Source of the DNA: Paraclostridium dentum
GTDB taxonomy: Bacteria > Bacillota > Clostridia > Peptostreptococcales > Peptostreptococcaceae
Direction of reading: 5' to 3'
NCBI RefSeq assembly: GCF_012922555.1
Contig: NZ_WIPK01000001.1
Coordinates: 868,001 to 932,000 of the forward strand
Length of the DNA stretch: 64,000 nucleotides
Part shown: positions 16,424 to 25,900 of the stretch, piece by piece
Position numbering within the stretch: the first letter of the stretch is position 1
How the letters are laid out: each line of letters opens with the position of its first letter
The notes under the pieces: generated by a model
Seen by the model: the letters and a program-made list of their open reading frames with translations, nothing else
Databases searched by the model: none
What the model was told of the DNA's origin: nothing
Position numbers and translations under genes: made by a program

Positions 16424-17618
16424 AGAATAATAATATTAAACCAACTATCATAGCTGATAAAGTACTAACTAAGAAACCACCTATCATACCTTTTAATGCT
16501 ATGTTAGATATTTCTGTTCTTCTTTCAGGACAAAATACTGATATTCCTGATATACAAATACCTATACTTGATATATTTGCGAAACCTGCTAAAGATATTG
16601 ATATAACTAGAGCAGTTCTAGGATCAAGTGTATTGATTATTTGTCCTAAGTCCCCAAATGCTATGAATTCATTTAATACCATTTTACTTCCTAGTAATTG
16701 TCCAGCTGTTAATACATGTGAAGGATCAAGTCCCATTAATAATGCAAGTGGAGCAAATACATATGATAATATTTGTTGTAAAGATAATCCTACTATACCT
16801 AAGCCACCATTAACTAAAGCAACTAATCCTGTTATAGCTATTAATGCTGCTCCTATACCAAACGCCATTTGCATACCATTAGTAGCTCCTTCTGATATAG
16901 CTGACATTATGTTTGTATGTGCACCTTTTCTATCCATTTCTACCTTTTCAACAACTTCTTCATGTTGAGTTTCAGGTATTAATAGCTTAGAAACTATTAT
17001 ACTACTTATTGGAACTAATGCTCCTGCTATAAGTAAGTATTCCATAGGTATTCCCATTCCTACATATCCCATTAAAACAGTAGCTGACATACTTCCCATA
17101 CCAGATACTAAAACTAACATAAGTTCACTTGTAGTCATTAAGTGTAAGTATTTACTTACAAGTATTGGAGATTCTGTTTGACCTAAGAACATATTAGCAA
17201 CTGCAACGAAACTTTCTACCGCACTTGTTCCTAATACCTTTTGTATTGCACCACCAATTACTTTAACTATAAAGTTTATAATTCCTAAGTAATAAAGAGC
17301 TCCAACTAATGCTCCTATAAATACTATGTTACCAAGAACTGATATTGCAAATATGAATCCACTTTTTCCATCAGCTAATGGTCCAAATACGAAAGTTAAA
17401 CCTTCCATTCCATAACCTAATACATTAGTTACAAAGTCAGAAACTACTTGTACAACAGTTCTACCTATAGGGAATTTTACTAGGAAAAAGGCAAGTACAA
17501 ATTGTATTAGTAAAGCCTTTCCTATCAATTTCTTGTTTACCGACGATTTGTCAGAAGATGCTAGGTAAAGTCCAGCTAATAACACTATGATTCCTAAAAT
17601 GTTTAAAATTATTGACAT
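16422..17618 (-). CDS. nupC: NupC-family concentrative nucleoside transporter (paralogue 2)
   Basis: A 398-aa CNT transporter. I start it at the ATG 17616-17618, which begins MSIILNILGI, aligns with the other NupC and has AAGGAG seven bases upstream. The open frame extends 19 basic codons further with no better signal. The CNT segments GQTESPILVSKYL, GSMSATVLMGYVG, LLGSKMVLNEFIAF and GICISGISVFCPERR are all present. It is highly similar to the NupC at 148-1431 but lacks the roughly 28-residue acidic/Thr-rich loop. It is monocistronic and away from the catabolic genes, which suggests a different trigger or substrate range. Confidence 0.95.
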   Translation of the reverse strand: MSIILNILGIIVLLAGLYLASSDKSSVNKKLIGKALLIQFVLAFFLVKFPIGRTVVQVVSDFVTNVLGYGMEGLTFVFGPLADGKSGFIFAISVLGNIVFIGALVGALYYLGIINFIVKVIGGAIQKVLGTSAVESFVAVANMFLGQTESPILVSKYLHLMTTSELMLVLVSGMGSMSATVLMGYVGMGIPMEYLLIAGALVPISSIIVSKLLIPETQHEEVVEKVEMDRKGAHTNIMSAISEGATNGMQMAFGIGAALIAITGLVALVNGGLGIVGLSLQQILSYVFAPLALLMGLDPSHVLTAGQLLGSKMVLNEFIAFGDLGQIINTLDPRTALVISISLAGFANISSIGICISGISVFCPERRTEISNIALKGMIGGFLVSTLSAMIVGLILLF

Positions 17619-17787
17619 AGCTTTCTCCTTTTTCTTTAGTTTTCTCAATAATATATTATACACTATTTTCGACATTTTTCTACCACTTTTTGATTATTTT
17701 TACAATTTAATTTATTTATGTGGTTTAATTAGTCATTTATACTACTTATTCTCTGCATTTTTGAGGTTTTTATTTATACTTTATGTA

Positions 17788-17816
17788 AAAATGGGATATC
17801 ATAAATATCCCATTTT
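17788..17816 (-). terminator. terminator after the NifX-like gene
   Basis: Stem AAAATGGGATAT / ATATCCCATTTT with a 5-nt loop, followed by U's on the minus strand. Confidence 0.75.
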
Positions 17817-17851
17817 AACTTTTAAGCTTCCAGCTTATTTTAACTATATTC

Positions 17852-18178
17852 TCAATGTTTTTTTTGATCTATTACTAATCTATTTGCTGAAAATAAATTT
17901 ATATTAGAAAAAGCATCAACGCTAACATTTGGCTTGTATATAATTATATCTCTACAAGCTATATATTTATGATGGTGTATAACACTTACATTAGAAATTA
18001 ATCGGCTTATATTATTATCTAGTAAATAATCTACTATTCTACCTAAATTCATTTCAGATGTATTTTTAACGTAAAAATTTTTAGTATTTGTATCAAAAAT
18101 CAATATATTTGGAGTATTATTTATATCATTACATACTTGAAAACTTTTTTCATCTTTTATTGGTATACATATTTTCAA
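17852..18178 (-). CDS. small protein, probably NifX/NafY-like (Nitro_FeMo-Co fold)
   Basis: A 108-aa protein starting at a TTG with an AAGGAGG site eight bases upstream. MKICIPIKDE, then ILIFDTNTKNFYV and RIVDYLLDNNISRLISN match the beta-alpha pattern of the dinitrogenase iron-molybdenum cofactor family, small proteins that bind or shuttle metal clusters. A pair of histidines (IHHHKY) and two cysteines could contribute ligands. There is no nif or metal operon nearby, so the role is open. The family call is from overall pattern only and the C-terminal part is divergent. Confidence 0.5.
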   Translation of the reverse strand: MKICIPIKDEKSFQVCNDINNTPNILIFDTNTKNFYVKNTSEMNLGRIVDYLLDNNISRLISNVSVIHHHKYIACRDIIIYKPNVSVDAFSNINLFSANRLVIDQKKH

Positions 18179-18284
18179 TGTAATTCCTCCTTATTTTTAA
18201 TTCTTTGCTATAATATATGAAGATTTTTTATCAAAGGTGTTATTTTTTCTACAAATTACTTTAATTTTCACACATTAAAATACA

Positions 18285-18319
18285 AATAAAAAAAGAAAGC
18301 ATAGCTTTCTTTTTTTATT
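18285..18319 (-). terminator. terminator after the YczE gene
   Basis: Stem AATAAAAAAAGAAAGC / GCTTTCTTTTTTTATT overlapping the stop codon of the 18318-19022 gene. Confidence 0.8.
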
Positions 18320-19022
18320 AATGTGAATTTTCATCTACATTTGTCTGATTTATACATTCTTTGTAAGAGTCATTAAAAAGTCTATACTTTATACACTTAA
18401 TATCATCTAGTATATATCTATGTTTGATACTATTTGTGTCAAACTTACAAATTTTAAATGAATATTCTATAAATAATCCAAATACTAAGGTAGTTATTAC
18501 TGTCCCTATCCCAACACTTCCCCCTAGTATAAATCCAAATATAAGAGCAAACATTTCTATACATGTTTTGATTGTTTTAACTGGTCTTTTTGTTTTTTTA
18601 TGAAGAGCTACCATTAACCCATCTCTTGGTCCACTTCCATAACCAGCTCCTATATAAATTACACAACCAATTCCTATAATAAACATCCCTATAAATAACA
18701 TTATAAATCCAATAACTATATTTGTTGATGTAGGGATTATATTATTTATCATAAAAAAGTCCATAAATATTCCAATTAAAAACATATTTAAAATTGTTCC
18801 GATACCTAAATTTTCACCTAAAAACATATCTACTATAACAACTATTATTCCAAGTAGCATACTTGCCTGCCCCATAGTAATTCCTAAATTTTTTGATAAT
18901 CCATGATGAAATGCATCCCAAGGTGATAATCCTAAATTGGCCTGTATAGTTAAAACTATTCCAATTGAACAAACAAATAAACCTATAACTAACCGTATAA
19001 AATTTTTCATTCCATGCTTCAT
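18318..19022 (-). CDS. YczE/YitT-like membrane protein
   Basis: A 234-aa protein with about five helices. The family marker ANLGLSPWDAFHHGLSK follows the first helix, and GAGYGSGPRDGLMVALHKKT recurs in the second half. This is the YczE group (COG2364) of integral membrane proteins with poorly defined function; members in Bacillus influence antibiotic production or gene expression. The cytoplasmic C-terminal tail of about 35 residues is unusual in its Cys and charged content (KCIKYRLFNDSYKECINQ). Possibly transcribed after the upstream dehydrogenase, whose end is 24 bp away. Confidence 0.85.
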   Translation of the reverse strand: MKHGMKNFIRLVIGLFVCSIGIVLTIQANLGLSPWDAFHHGLSKNLGITMGQASMLLGIIVVIVDMFLGENLGIGTILNMFLIGIFMDFFMINNIIPTSTNIVIGFIMLFIGMFIIGIGCVIYIGAGYGSGPRDGLMVALHKKTKRPVKTIKTCIEMFALIFGFILGGSVGIGTVITTLVFGLFIEYSFKICKFDTNSIKHRYILDDIKCIKYRLFNDSYKECINQTNVDENSH

Positions 19023-19045
19023 TATATTCGCTCCTCTATTTTGAT

Positions 19046-19786
19046 TTAAACTATAACAAAACCTCCATTAGGACTTATAATTTGTCCTGTTAAAAAATCT
19101 GAATTGCTACTTGCTAAAAATAATGCACACTGTGCTATATCATTAGGTGTACCAAGCCTCATTAAAGGGGTTTCTTCTTTTAGCATTTCAAGAGTATCAT
19201 CTGATATATTGTCTAACATATCTGTTTTTATAACTCCTGGAGCAATACAATTCACTTGAATATTTGAAGGACCTAACTCTTTTGCTAGCGCCTTAGTCAT
19301 TCCAATTATAGCAGCTTTACTAGTAGAGTAATGAACCTCATAAGATCCACCAACCATTCCCCATATAGATGATATATTTATTATCTTTCCACTCATTTGA
19401 GGTATCATATATTGTAAAGCTTTTTGAGTTGTGAAAAAAACACTATTTAGGTTTGTGTTTATTACCTCACTCCATTCTTCATAGCTTATGTCTGTAAATA
19501 AATTTGTTCTACTAATGCCTGCATTATTAACTAAAACGTCTATGCTTTCAAATCTTCCAATGCAATAGTTTACCATGAAATTTACTTCTTCTTTTTTTGA
19601 AACATCTGCTTTATATGTATCTACTGACAACCCTCTACTTTTTAAATCATTATATAGTTCTAAAGCTTCTTTCTCTGAATTATTATAATTTATTAAAACA
19701 TTATAATCACTTTCAGCAAACAAAGTAGCTATAGCTTTGCCTATTCCTCTAGATGCACCTGTAACTAATGCTGTTTTTTTATTCAT
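19046..19786 (-). CDS. short-chain dehydrogenase/reductase (FabG-like), SDR 1
   Basis: A 246-aa classical SDR. I start at the ATG 19784-19786 (MNKKTALVTG), which has GAGAGG just upstream. Twelve further codons are open but lack a site. It has the Rossmann TGASRGIG, NNAGISR, catalytic Ser in INISSIWGM and YSTSK. The C-terminal NGGFVIV end is FabG-like. It is an NAD(P)H-dependent oxidoreductase of unknown substrate. It is followed by the YczE gene and preceded by two more SDR genes on the same strand. Confidence 0.9.
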   Translation of the reverse strand: MNKKTALVTGASRGIGKAIATLFAESDYNVLINYNNSEKEALELYNDLKSRGLSVDTYKADVSKKEEVNFMVNYCIGRFESIDVLVNNAGISRTNLFTDISYEEWSEVINTNLNSVFFTTQKALQYMIPQMSGKIINISSIWGMVGGSYEVHYSTSKAAIIGMTKALAKELGPSNIQVNCIAPGVIKTDMLDNISDDTLEMLKEETPLMRLGTPNDIAQCALFLASSNSDFLTGQIISPNGGFVIV

Positions 19787-19877
19787 CAACCTCTCCCTTT
19801 CACATAAAATTTCAATATTCAATCACTATTATATATGAATACCTATTATAATAAAAGAAATATAGTATAAGTATTAA

Positions 19878-19924
19878 AAAAACATACTAAAGCCAAAATA
19901 AAAATTTGGCTTTAGTATGTTTTT
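19878..19924 (-). terminator. terminator after SDR 2
   Basis: A 20-bp stem with core ACATACTAAAGCCAAA and a 7-nt loop, U-rich on the minus strand and overlapping the SDR 2 stop. Confidence 0.85.
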
Positions 19925-20639
19925 AGTCATATATCATTTTTTTAGTCATGCCACCATCAACAATTATATTACATCCGTTTATAAAATCATTTTCAAAATG
20001 TGTTAAAAATAAGCAGGTATTTACTATGTCTTTTGGTTTACCTACTCTTCCTGATGGATGAATTTTATGATCACTTTCACTTAATCCCTCATAATCCTGA
20101 GTTTCTATCCATCCAGGACTTATTGCATTAACTGTTATTGGAGTATTCGATAATGATATAGCCATTGTATTAGTTAAAGATATAAGTCCACCCTTAGATG
20201 CTCCGTAACTTTCCCATCCAGCTTCATTTTGATTGAATCTAGTAGATGCTATATTTACTATTCTTCCATAACTTTCATTTTGATTCGCTTTTATAAATTC
20301 TTGAGAACATATGAAACTTCCTCTTAAATTAACATCCATCACTTCATCAAATTCATTTAAAGTTATATCATATACAGATTTATTAAACTTACTTATAGCT
20401 CCGTTGTTTATTAATACATGAATAGTTTTATATTTTTTTACCACATCTTCAAATATATCCCTAATTCTTTTTTCATCTTTTAAATCTACCTTGTAAAAAA
20501 TTATATTCTTATCATTAAAATTATATTCTTTAATATCTATCGCTATAACTAATGCATTTAACTTTGCATACTCTGTGGCAATAGCTTTTCCGATACCATT
20601 ACTTGCCCCTGTAACTGCTACAACTTTATTAGTATACAT
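19923..20639 (-). CDS. short-chain dehydrogenase/reductase, SDR 2
   Basis: A 238-aa SDR beginning at the ATG 20637-20639 (MYTNKVVAVTG). The GGGAGGGAG site 10 bases upstream rules out the earlier in-frame GTG that overlaps it. It has TGASNGIG, a slightly altered NNGAIS in place of NNAG, NIASTRF and YGASK. GlcDH-like features such as the short substrate loop (residues 190-205) suggest a small hydroxylated substrate, but none can be named. It ends in its own terminator, separating it from SDR 1. Confidence 0.88.
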   Translation of the reverse strand: MYTNKVVAVTGASNGIGKAIATEYAKLNALVIAIDIKEYNFNDKNIIFYKVDLKDEKRIRDIFEDVVKKYKTIHVLINNGAISKFNKSVYDITLNEFDEVMDVNLRGSFICSQEFIKANQNESYGRIVNIASTRFNQNEAGWESYGASKGGLISLTNTMAISLSNTPITVNAISPGWIETQDYEGLSESDHKIHPSGRVGKPKDIVNTCLFLTHFENDFINGCNIIVDGGMTKKMIYD

Positions 20640-20691
20640 TGTATTATACTCCCTCCCCACTTTTAACAGTTTACATAATTTAATTATTTTA

Positions 20692-21411
20692 TTAATCTTC
20701 TTGTTTAGTCTTTGCTATAACAATTTCTCTTATACATACATCTTGAGGCTGGTTATAAGCAAATTCTACACAACTTGCTATTTTTTCTGGATTAAGACCT
20801 ACTTCTATAGTTTTTTTCCATTCATTGTAATTATCTTTTATATTAACATCTGTTGTATGTGATAAAAGAGGAGTTTCTACAACACCTGGAGCTATAGTTA
20901 TAACCCTTACATTTGAGCTTGCAACTTCTTTTCTCATATTTTCTGTTATTGCATGTACTGCAAATTTTGTACCACAATAAACTGAGTGATTATCAAATGT
21001 CTTTCTTCCCGCTATAGAACTTATATTAATTATTGTACCTTCATTTCTAGAAACCATATCATTTAATACAATATTAGTTCCTGTAAGTATACCCTTTATA
21101 TTTACATCTATCATATTGCTCCATTCTTCATAACTTTGTGTATTAGGCTCTCCAAGTAGCATTATACCTGCACAGTTAACCAAGCAATCAACTTTTCCAA
21201 ATTTTTCTTCAGCTTCTTTTATAGCTTCTTTCATTTTTTCTATATTTGTTACATCCACTGATTTACATAAAGAATTAGGTAAGTTTAATTCTTCCATTTT
21301 ATCAAGTCTTCTAGATAATAATAGTACCGGATGACCATTATTAGATAATTTTTTTGCTATTTCTCTTCCTATTCCTGAACTTGCTCCTGTTATTATAGCT
21401 AATTTTTTCAT
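20692..21411 (-). CDS. short-chain dehydrogenase/reductase (YdfG-like), SDR 3
   Basis: A 239-aa SDR with TGASSGIG, NCAGIML, NISSIAG and YCGTK. The YdfG/SDR-YciK-like proteins with this pattern reduce 3-hydroxy acids or aldehydes with NADP(H). It is divergent from the HxlR regulator at 21552 with a 140-bp shared promoter region, so it is the best candidate target of that regulator. About 50 bp separate it from SDR 2 and I see no terminator between them, so SDR 3 and SDR 2 can be co-transcribed. Confidence 0.9.
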   Translation of the reverse strand: MKKLAIITGASSGIGREIAKKLSNNGHPVLLLSRRLDKMEELNLPNSLCKSVDVTNIEKMKEAIKEAEEKFGKVDCLVNCAGIMLLGEPNTQSYEEWSNMIDVNIKGILTGTNIVLNDMVSRNEGTIINISSIAGRKTFDNHSVYCGTKFAVHAITENMRKEVASSNVRVITIAPGVVETPLLSHTTDVNIKDNYNEWKKTIEVGLNPEKIASCVEFAYNQPQDVCIREIVIAKTKQED

Positions 21412-21480
21412 ACATAACCTCCATATAACTATTTTTATTATGGAATAATTATATATTCTTTGATATTATATTGTAAGTAC

Positions 21481-21522
21481 GCACATAATTGTTATATAGT
21501 GAACTAGAAGTAACTATTGTGC
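21481..21522. promoter_or_regulatory. imperfect dyads in the SDR 3 / hxlR divergent promoter region
   Basis: GCACA (21481) and TGTGC (21518-21522) form an outer inverted pair, and ATAGT (21496-21500) with ACTAT (21513-21517) an inner one. The two are not concentric, so this is only a weak candidate HxlR operator. Confidence 0.3.
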
Positions 21523-21551
21523 ATTTTCAACAGATTCATTGGAGGAAATTT

Positions 21552-21899
21552 ATGAAAAAATCTATATTAACATGTGAAATAGAAATAACATTAAATGCTA
21601 TTGGTGGTAAATGGAAACCTTTAATACTTTATTATTTAATAGAAGAAGGAACTAAAAGATTTGGTGAAATTCAATCATTTATTTGTAATGTATCTCATAA
21701 AACTTTAACTAATCAACTAAGAGAATTAGAATCTAACGGATTAATATCTAGAACAGTTTATCCAGAGGTTCCTCCTAGAGTTGAATATAGTATAACAGAT
21801 AAAGGTATGAGTTTATACCCAATACTTGAGGCAATGTGCGAGTGGGGAGAGAAAAACTTAACTAATAAATATGAACTTATAAACCCTCAGTGTAAATAA
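21552..21899 (+). CDS. HxlR-family transcriptional regulator
   Basis: A 115-aa winged-helix protein. The start is the ATG at 21552 ([11 protein letters not shown]), behind TGGAGGAAATTT; earlier codons in frame lack a site. Core HxlR sequence [38 protein letters not shown] and [11 protein letters not shown] is complete. Cys8 occupies the conserved N-terminal cysteine position used by YodB, HypR and QorR to sense quinones, aldehydes or hypochlorite by thiol modification. With three SDRs on the other side of the promoter, an electrophile-inducible reductase unit is likely. Confidence 0.93.
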   Translation: MKKSILTCEIEITLNAIGGKWKPLILYYLIEEGTKRFGEIQSFICNVSHKTLTNQLRELESNGLISRTVYPEVPPRVEYSITDKGMSLYPILEAMCEWGEKNLTNKYELINPQCK

Positions 21900-21929
21900 T
21901 TATAAAGGTGTATAAACACCTTTATAATA
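21898..21929. terminator. bidirectional terminator between hxlR and the HD gene
   Basis: Stem TATAAAGGTGT / ACACCTTTATA with a 4-nt loop, flanked by A- and T-rich runs. It serves both convergent genes and overlaps the end of the HD gene. Confidence 0.75.
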
Positions 21930-22899
21930 TTTCTATGTAAACACCCTTTTCCATCTTTGCTTTTGCCTTTGTATTTATAAGTTCTACACTATTATCCAGC
22001 TCTGATAACGAATATACTTTCCCTCGTATACCCACTCCAGGGTCTATAAGTCTTGTTTTCCCTTTTATAAATATATCGTACTTATCTTCATTTATCCTAA
22101 GTTTTACATTTTTGTTTAATGATTTCATTAGACTTTTTATTTTATTATTTTCAGATCTGTTAAGTATGTCTATTACCTCATTATCTGTTTTTAATATATC
22201 TTTTAAATTCAACTCATTCTCATCAATTGCAATTTTTATTGCTTTAGATAACTTATCATAAGAATACCCATTTATGGGATTCATAAAGAAATCTATAACC
22301 TCTGTATAGTATAGCTCTAAAAACCATCTAGCTGATTCTATATCGTTTGTAACAATTTCTCCATTTACTACTTGTATATTTTTTAAAAACTCATTTATTT
22401 CATTTTTATTAGTAAACCCGTATTTATACATATCCCTTAAAGTATAATCAACTCTATCCGCACATAACCTAGGTGCTTTTCTTTCTAGTATAGTCCACTG
22501 CTCTTCATTTTCTAATATCTCTTTAAAGTCATATCCATACTTATTTAATATATATGGAATTTTAGAATTTATTACAACTTCGTCAAATATAAGTTCATGA
22601 TAATCTTCATCACTATTATCGAATACAAAATCTATTACATGTGAAAATGCAGTGTGTGATATATCGTGAAGCAATCCCGCTATTTGTTCTTTTAAACTTC
22701 CCCCTAATAACCTAATCAATAACATAACACCAATTGAATGTTCAAATCTATTTACATTTAATTCTTCTTTAATTAAATATGTAGCCCCTACTTGATGTAT
22801 ATGTTTTAATCTTTGCACTGCATCGCAATTTATAAGTTCTATCAAAACATCCTCTAATTCAAATTCTCCATATATGCAATCTACTATCTTATTTTCCAT
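21922..22899 (-). CDS. HD-domain phosphohydrolase
   Basis: A 325-aa protein of the HD superfamily (dGTPase/SAMHD1-like branch). The N-terminal metal site is seen in RFEHSIGVMLLIRLL (first His) and GLLHDISHTAFSHVIDF (HD pair plus further histidines). ADRVDYTLRDMYKYG supplies the last aspartate. Related proteins hydrolyse nucleotides or other phosphate esters, and the exact substrate is unknown. A terminator-like hairpin separates it from the AAA+ gene upstream, so it probably has its own promoter although it lies next to a YhaM-AAA unit. Confidence 0.88.
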   Translation of the reverse strand: MENKIVDCIYGEFELEDVLIELINCDAVQRLKHIHQVGATYLIKEELNVNRFEHSIGVMLLIRLLGGSLKEQIAGLLHDISHTAFSHVIDFVFDNSDEDYHELIFDEVVINSKIPYILNKYGYDFKEILENEEQWTILERKAPRLCADRVDYTLRDMYKYGFTNKNEINEFLKNIQVVNGEIVTNDIESARWFLELYYTEVIDFFMNPINGYSYDKLSKAIKIAIDENELNLKDILKTDNEVIDILNRSENNKIKSLMKSLNKNVKLRINEDKYDIFIKGKTRLIDPGVGIRGKVYSLSELDNSVELINTKAKAKMEKGVYIEIL

Positions 22900-22945
22900 A
22901 TAACCCTCCTTAATAACGTCTTATAGCTTTTTATATTATATCATA

Positions 22946-22977
22946 TAAAAATACTAGGTTTTACCCTAGTATTTTTA
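22946..22977 (-). terminator. terminator after the multi-AAA+ gene
   Basis: Stem TAAAAATACTAGG / CCTAGTATTTTTA with a 6-nt loop immediately after the AAA+ stop. Confidence 0.8.
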
Positions 22978-22979
22978 TT

Positions 22980-25900
22980 CTATATACAACTTATAAGTTT
23001 ATGTTTTAATAACTTAAATTCATTTTCATCTATCACATTTAAATCTAATAGATTTTTTAATTTTAATAGTTCATCTATTTGAGATACTTCTGAGTATTTT
23101 TTAATTTCTTTATCTCTACTAGGAATTGCATCTAACTCAATTGAATTTATTTTATTTTCTTCTTCAATATTTTTTTGATTTAGATTTTTATCAATAAATT
23201 CTTTTTTTCCTTTTAATATATCTCCTTTTTCTATAGTATTTATATCCTTTGGATTTACTTTATTATCATATACTCTACAACTTTGAATCCTTACAAGAGT
23301 ATCTATATAACTTTTTACCATAAAAGCATTTTTTAAAAGTATATTTTTATTATTATACAATTCGTTCATTGTATTTTTCAGCGTTTCATAACTTTCTTCA
23401 TTTAAAATAAATCCTTTATTGTCCAAAGTATCTAAACATATTTCATAAAGTTCTTCTTCATTGTATCCATTAAAATCTAAATATAAAGGAAATCTGTAAT
23501 TAAGTGATTGATTTTCTAATAATATTTTATCAATTCCAACTTTATTGCCTGATATAACTAGTATTATTTTACTTTTATTTTTATCTATAAACTTGATAAG
23601 CATAGATACTATTTCATTGTAATTATATTCATTAATAAGTAAATCAAACTTATCTATTAAAACTACTTTACCTATAGACTTATTTAATATATCTTCTAGA
23701 TCCATCCCACTGTTTATACTAGATACTATCTCATCTTTATCTATTTCAACTATACTTTTAGCTTTTATAAGACCTTTGCTAAAATACATTTCAGATAAAA
23801 TACTTAAAACTCTTTTTTTGCCTGTACCTGTATCTCCAGTAAAGATAATATTTTTATATTTATTTATTCTACTTCTCTTTCCTAGCTTCTCTCTTTTTTC
23901 TTCTATCTTCATTAGTTTATACTGACTTCTTAAAAATTCTTTAGCTTTACAATTTCCTTTTAAGTTGCATAGTTTTTCTTCTAAATCAAAAGTGTTTTCA
24001 TAGTCTGACATGTTTATCTTTTCTATATCTTTAACCGTTATTAAATTCATTTCATAAACACTTATGTCTTCTTCAGCTATTCTAATACTTTGATTTCTAA
24101 TCAAACTTTCAACATAATTTCTTACCATTCTACCATTGCCTGACTGTGAATCAGCCTCTTCATATATAGCCTCAAAACTTGTTTTTAAAGATGTATATGC
24201 ATTTTTAGATAACTTAAATCCTTTATTCTCAATTAATTTTATAGACATTTCTAGCAACTCATTTGGATTATAATCCTTAAAAACTGTCCATATAGGAAAT
24301 CTTGACTTAAGACCTATATTAACATCAAAAAAGTCTTCCATTTCTTCTTCATATCCAGCAAGTATAACAACCACGTCTTTTCCGTAATCTTCAATTAATT
24401 TAAGTAATGTTTCTATAGCCTCTCTTCCTAGTGAATCATTAGCTAATGTATAAGCTTCATCTATAAAAAGCACTCCACCTATAGCTTCTTTAAACTTCTC
24501 TTCTGTTTTTTTAGATGTTTGTCCTGGCAGTTCAGATACAAAACTAGATCTATCTGTCTCAACTAGTTGTCCTACTTTTAGAAGTCCCATACTGTTTAAC
24601 ATCTCTGCCACTAACCTAGCAATACTAGTTTTTCCTGTACCAGGATTTCCTGCGAACACCATATTTAAATTTTGTTCAATTTTTGTACTTACTCCTGCTG
24701 ATTTTCGCTTTTCTTGAGCTACAATTAGTTTATATTGACTTCTTAATAAATTTTTAACTTCTGTTAATCCAACTATTGAGCTTAATTTTTCCTCAAGATC
24801 AAATTTAGTTTTTGCTTTAAAGTTAAAGTTATCTCTCTCTAGTAAATCTATTTGTTTAGATTTATCTGTTAAATATTTTTTAGAAGCATCCAATATAGCA
24901 TTTTCAACTATATTCCTAACAAATCTTGCATTTCCTAAGTCATTTTTACCATTTATTTGATTCTTTGCAAATAAATCTATTAAATCATGTTTTACATTTT
25001 TTGCAATTCTATATCCCTTTGATTTTGCAATATTTAACGCAATTTCGTACATCTGTGTAGGAGTATAGTCTTCAAAATGAATAATGTTTGGGAATCTTGA
25101 TTTAAGACCTGAGTTAAATGTTAAAAATTTGTCCATATCTTTTTCATATCCAGCTAAAATAACAACTAAATCATCTCTATTATCTTCTACTCCCTTAAGT
25201 AAAGCATCTACGATTTCTTTTCCTACTTTATCATCGTCACTTTCACATAATGAGTATGCTTCATCTATAAATAAAACTCCTCCTATAGCAGAGTTTACTA
25301 TATCTATAGTTCTTTTTGATGTATCAGCTACATTTTCTGTAACAAAGTCAGCTTTACTAACTTCTCTGTATATTCCTTTTGATAAAATTCCTAGAGAATT
25401 TAAATATTCAAATGTTATTCTTGCGGCGTTAGTTTTACCAGTACCTGCATTTCCTGCAAAAATCATATTTAAAGATATATTAGATGTCTTAAGTCCTAAA
25501 CGTTCTCTTATTTTTTGAACTTTATAATTGTTTTTAACATTATTTAAAAATATTTTTAAATCTTCTATACCTATTATAGAATTTAATTTATACTCAGCTT
25601 CTTCTACTGTAGGCATTGAATATTCATTCAAGTTCAATTCTTCATCATTTATTTTGCAATATATATCATTATCTTTAACATATATAAGCGCATCAGTTAT
25701 AGTTTTTAATCTCTCTTCTCTTATTAAATTGGTTAATGGCTTACATAGTTTATAAGAAACATATTCACTTATTCCAAAATTTGAGTCTTTTTGATATGTT
25801 TCTTGAAGGAATCTACATATTCCAAAATATTCATCACCCTTATCATCTTCATTTATATCTAGAGTTATTTTAATATTAAATTCTTTTTCTACATTTCTAA

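Noticed and set aside
16422..17850. A purine riboswitch ahead of the second nupC
   Set aside because: The leader before 17618 has no three-stem junction or conserved purine-riboswitch bases that I can find.
25084..25518. 144-aa plus-strand frame opposite the multi-AAA+ gene
   Set aside because: It overlaps the conserved Walker regions on the opposite strand and is a shadow of that gene.
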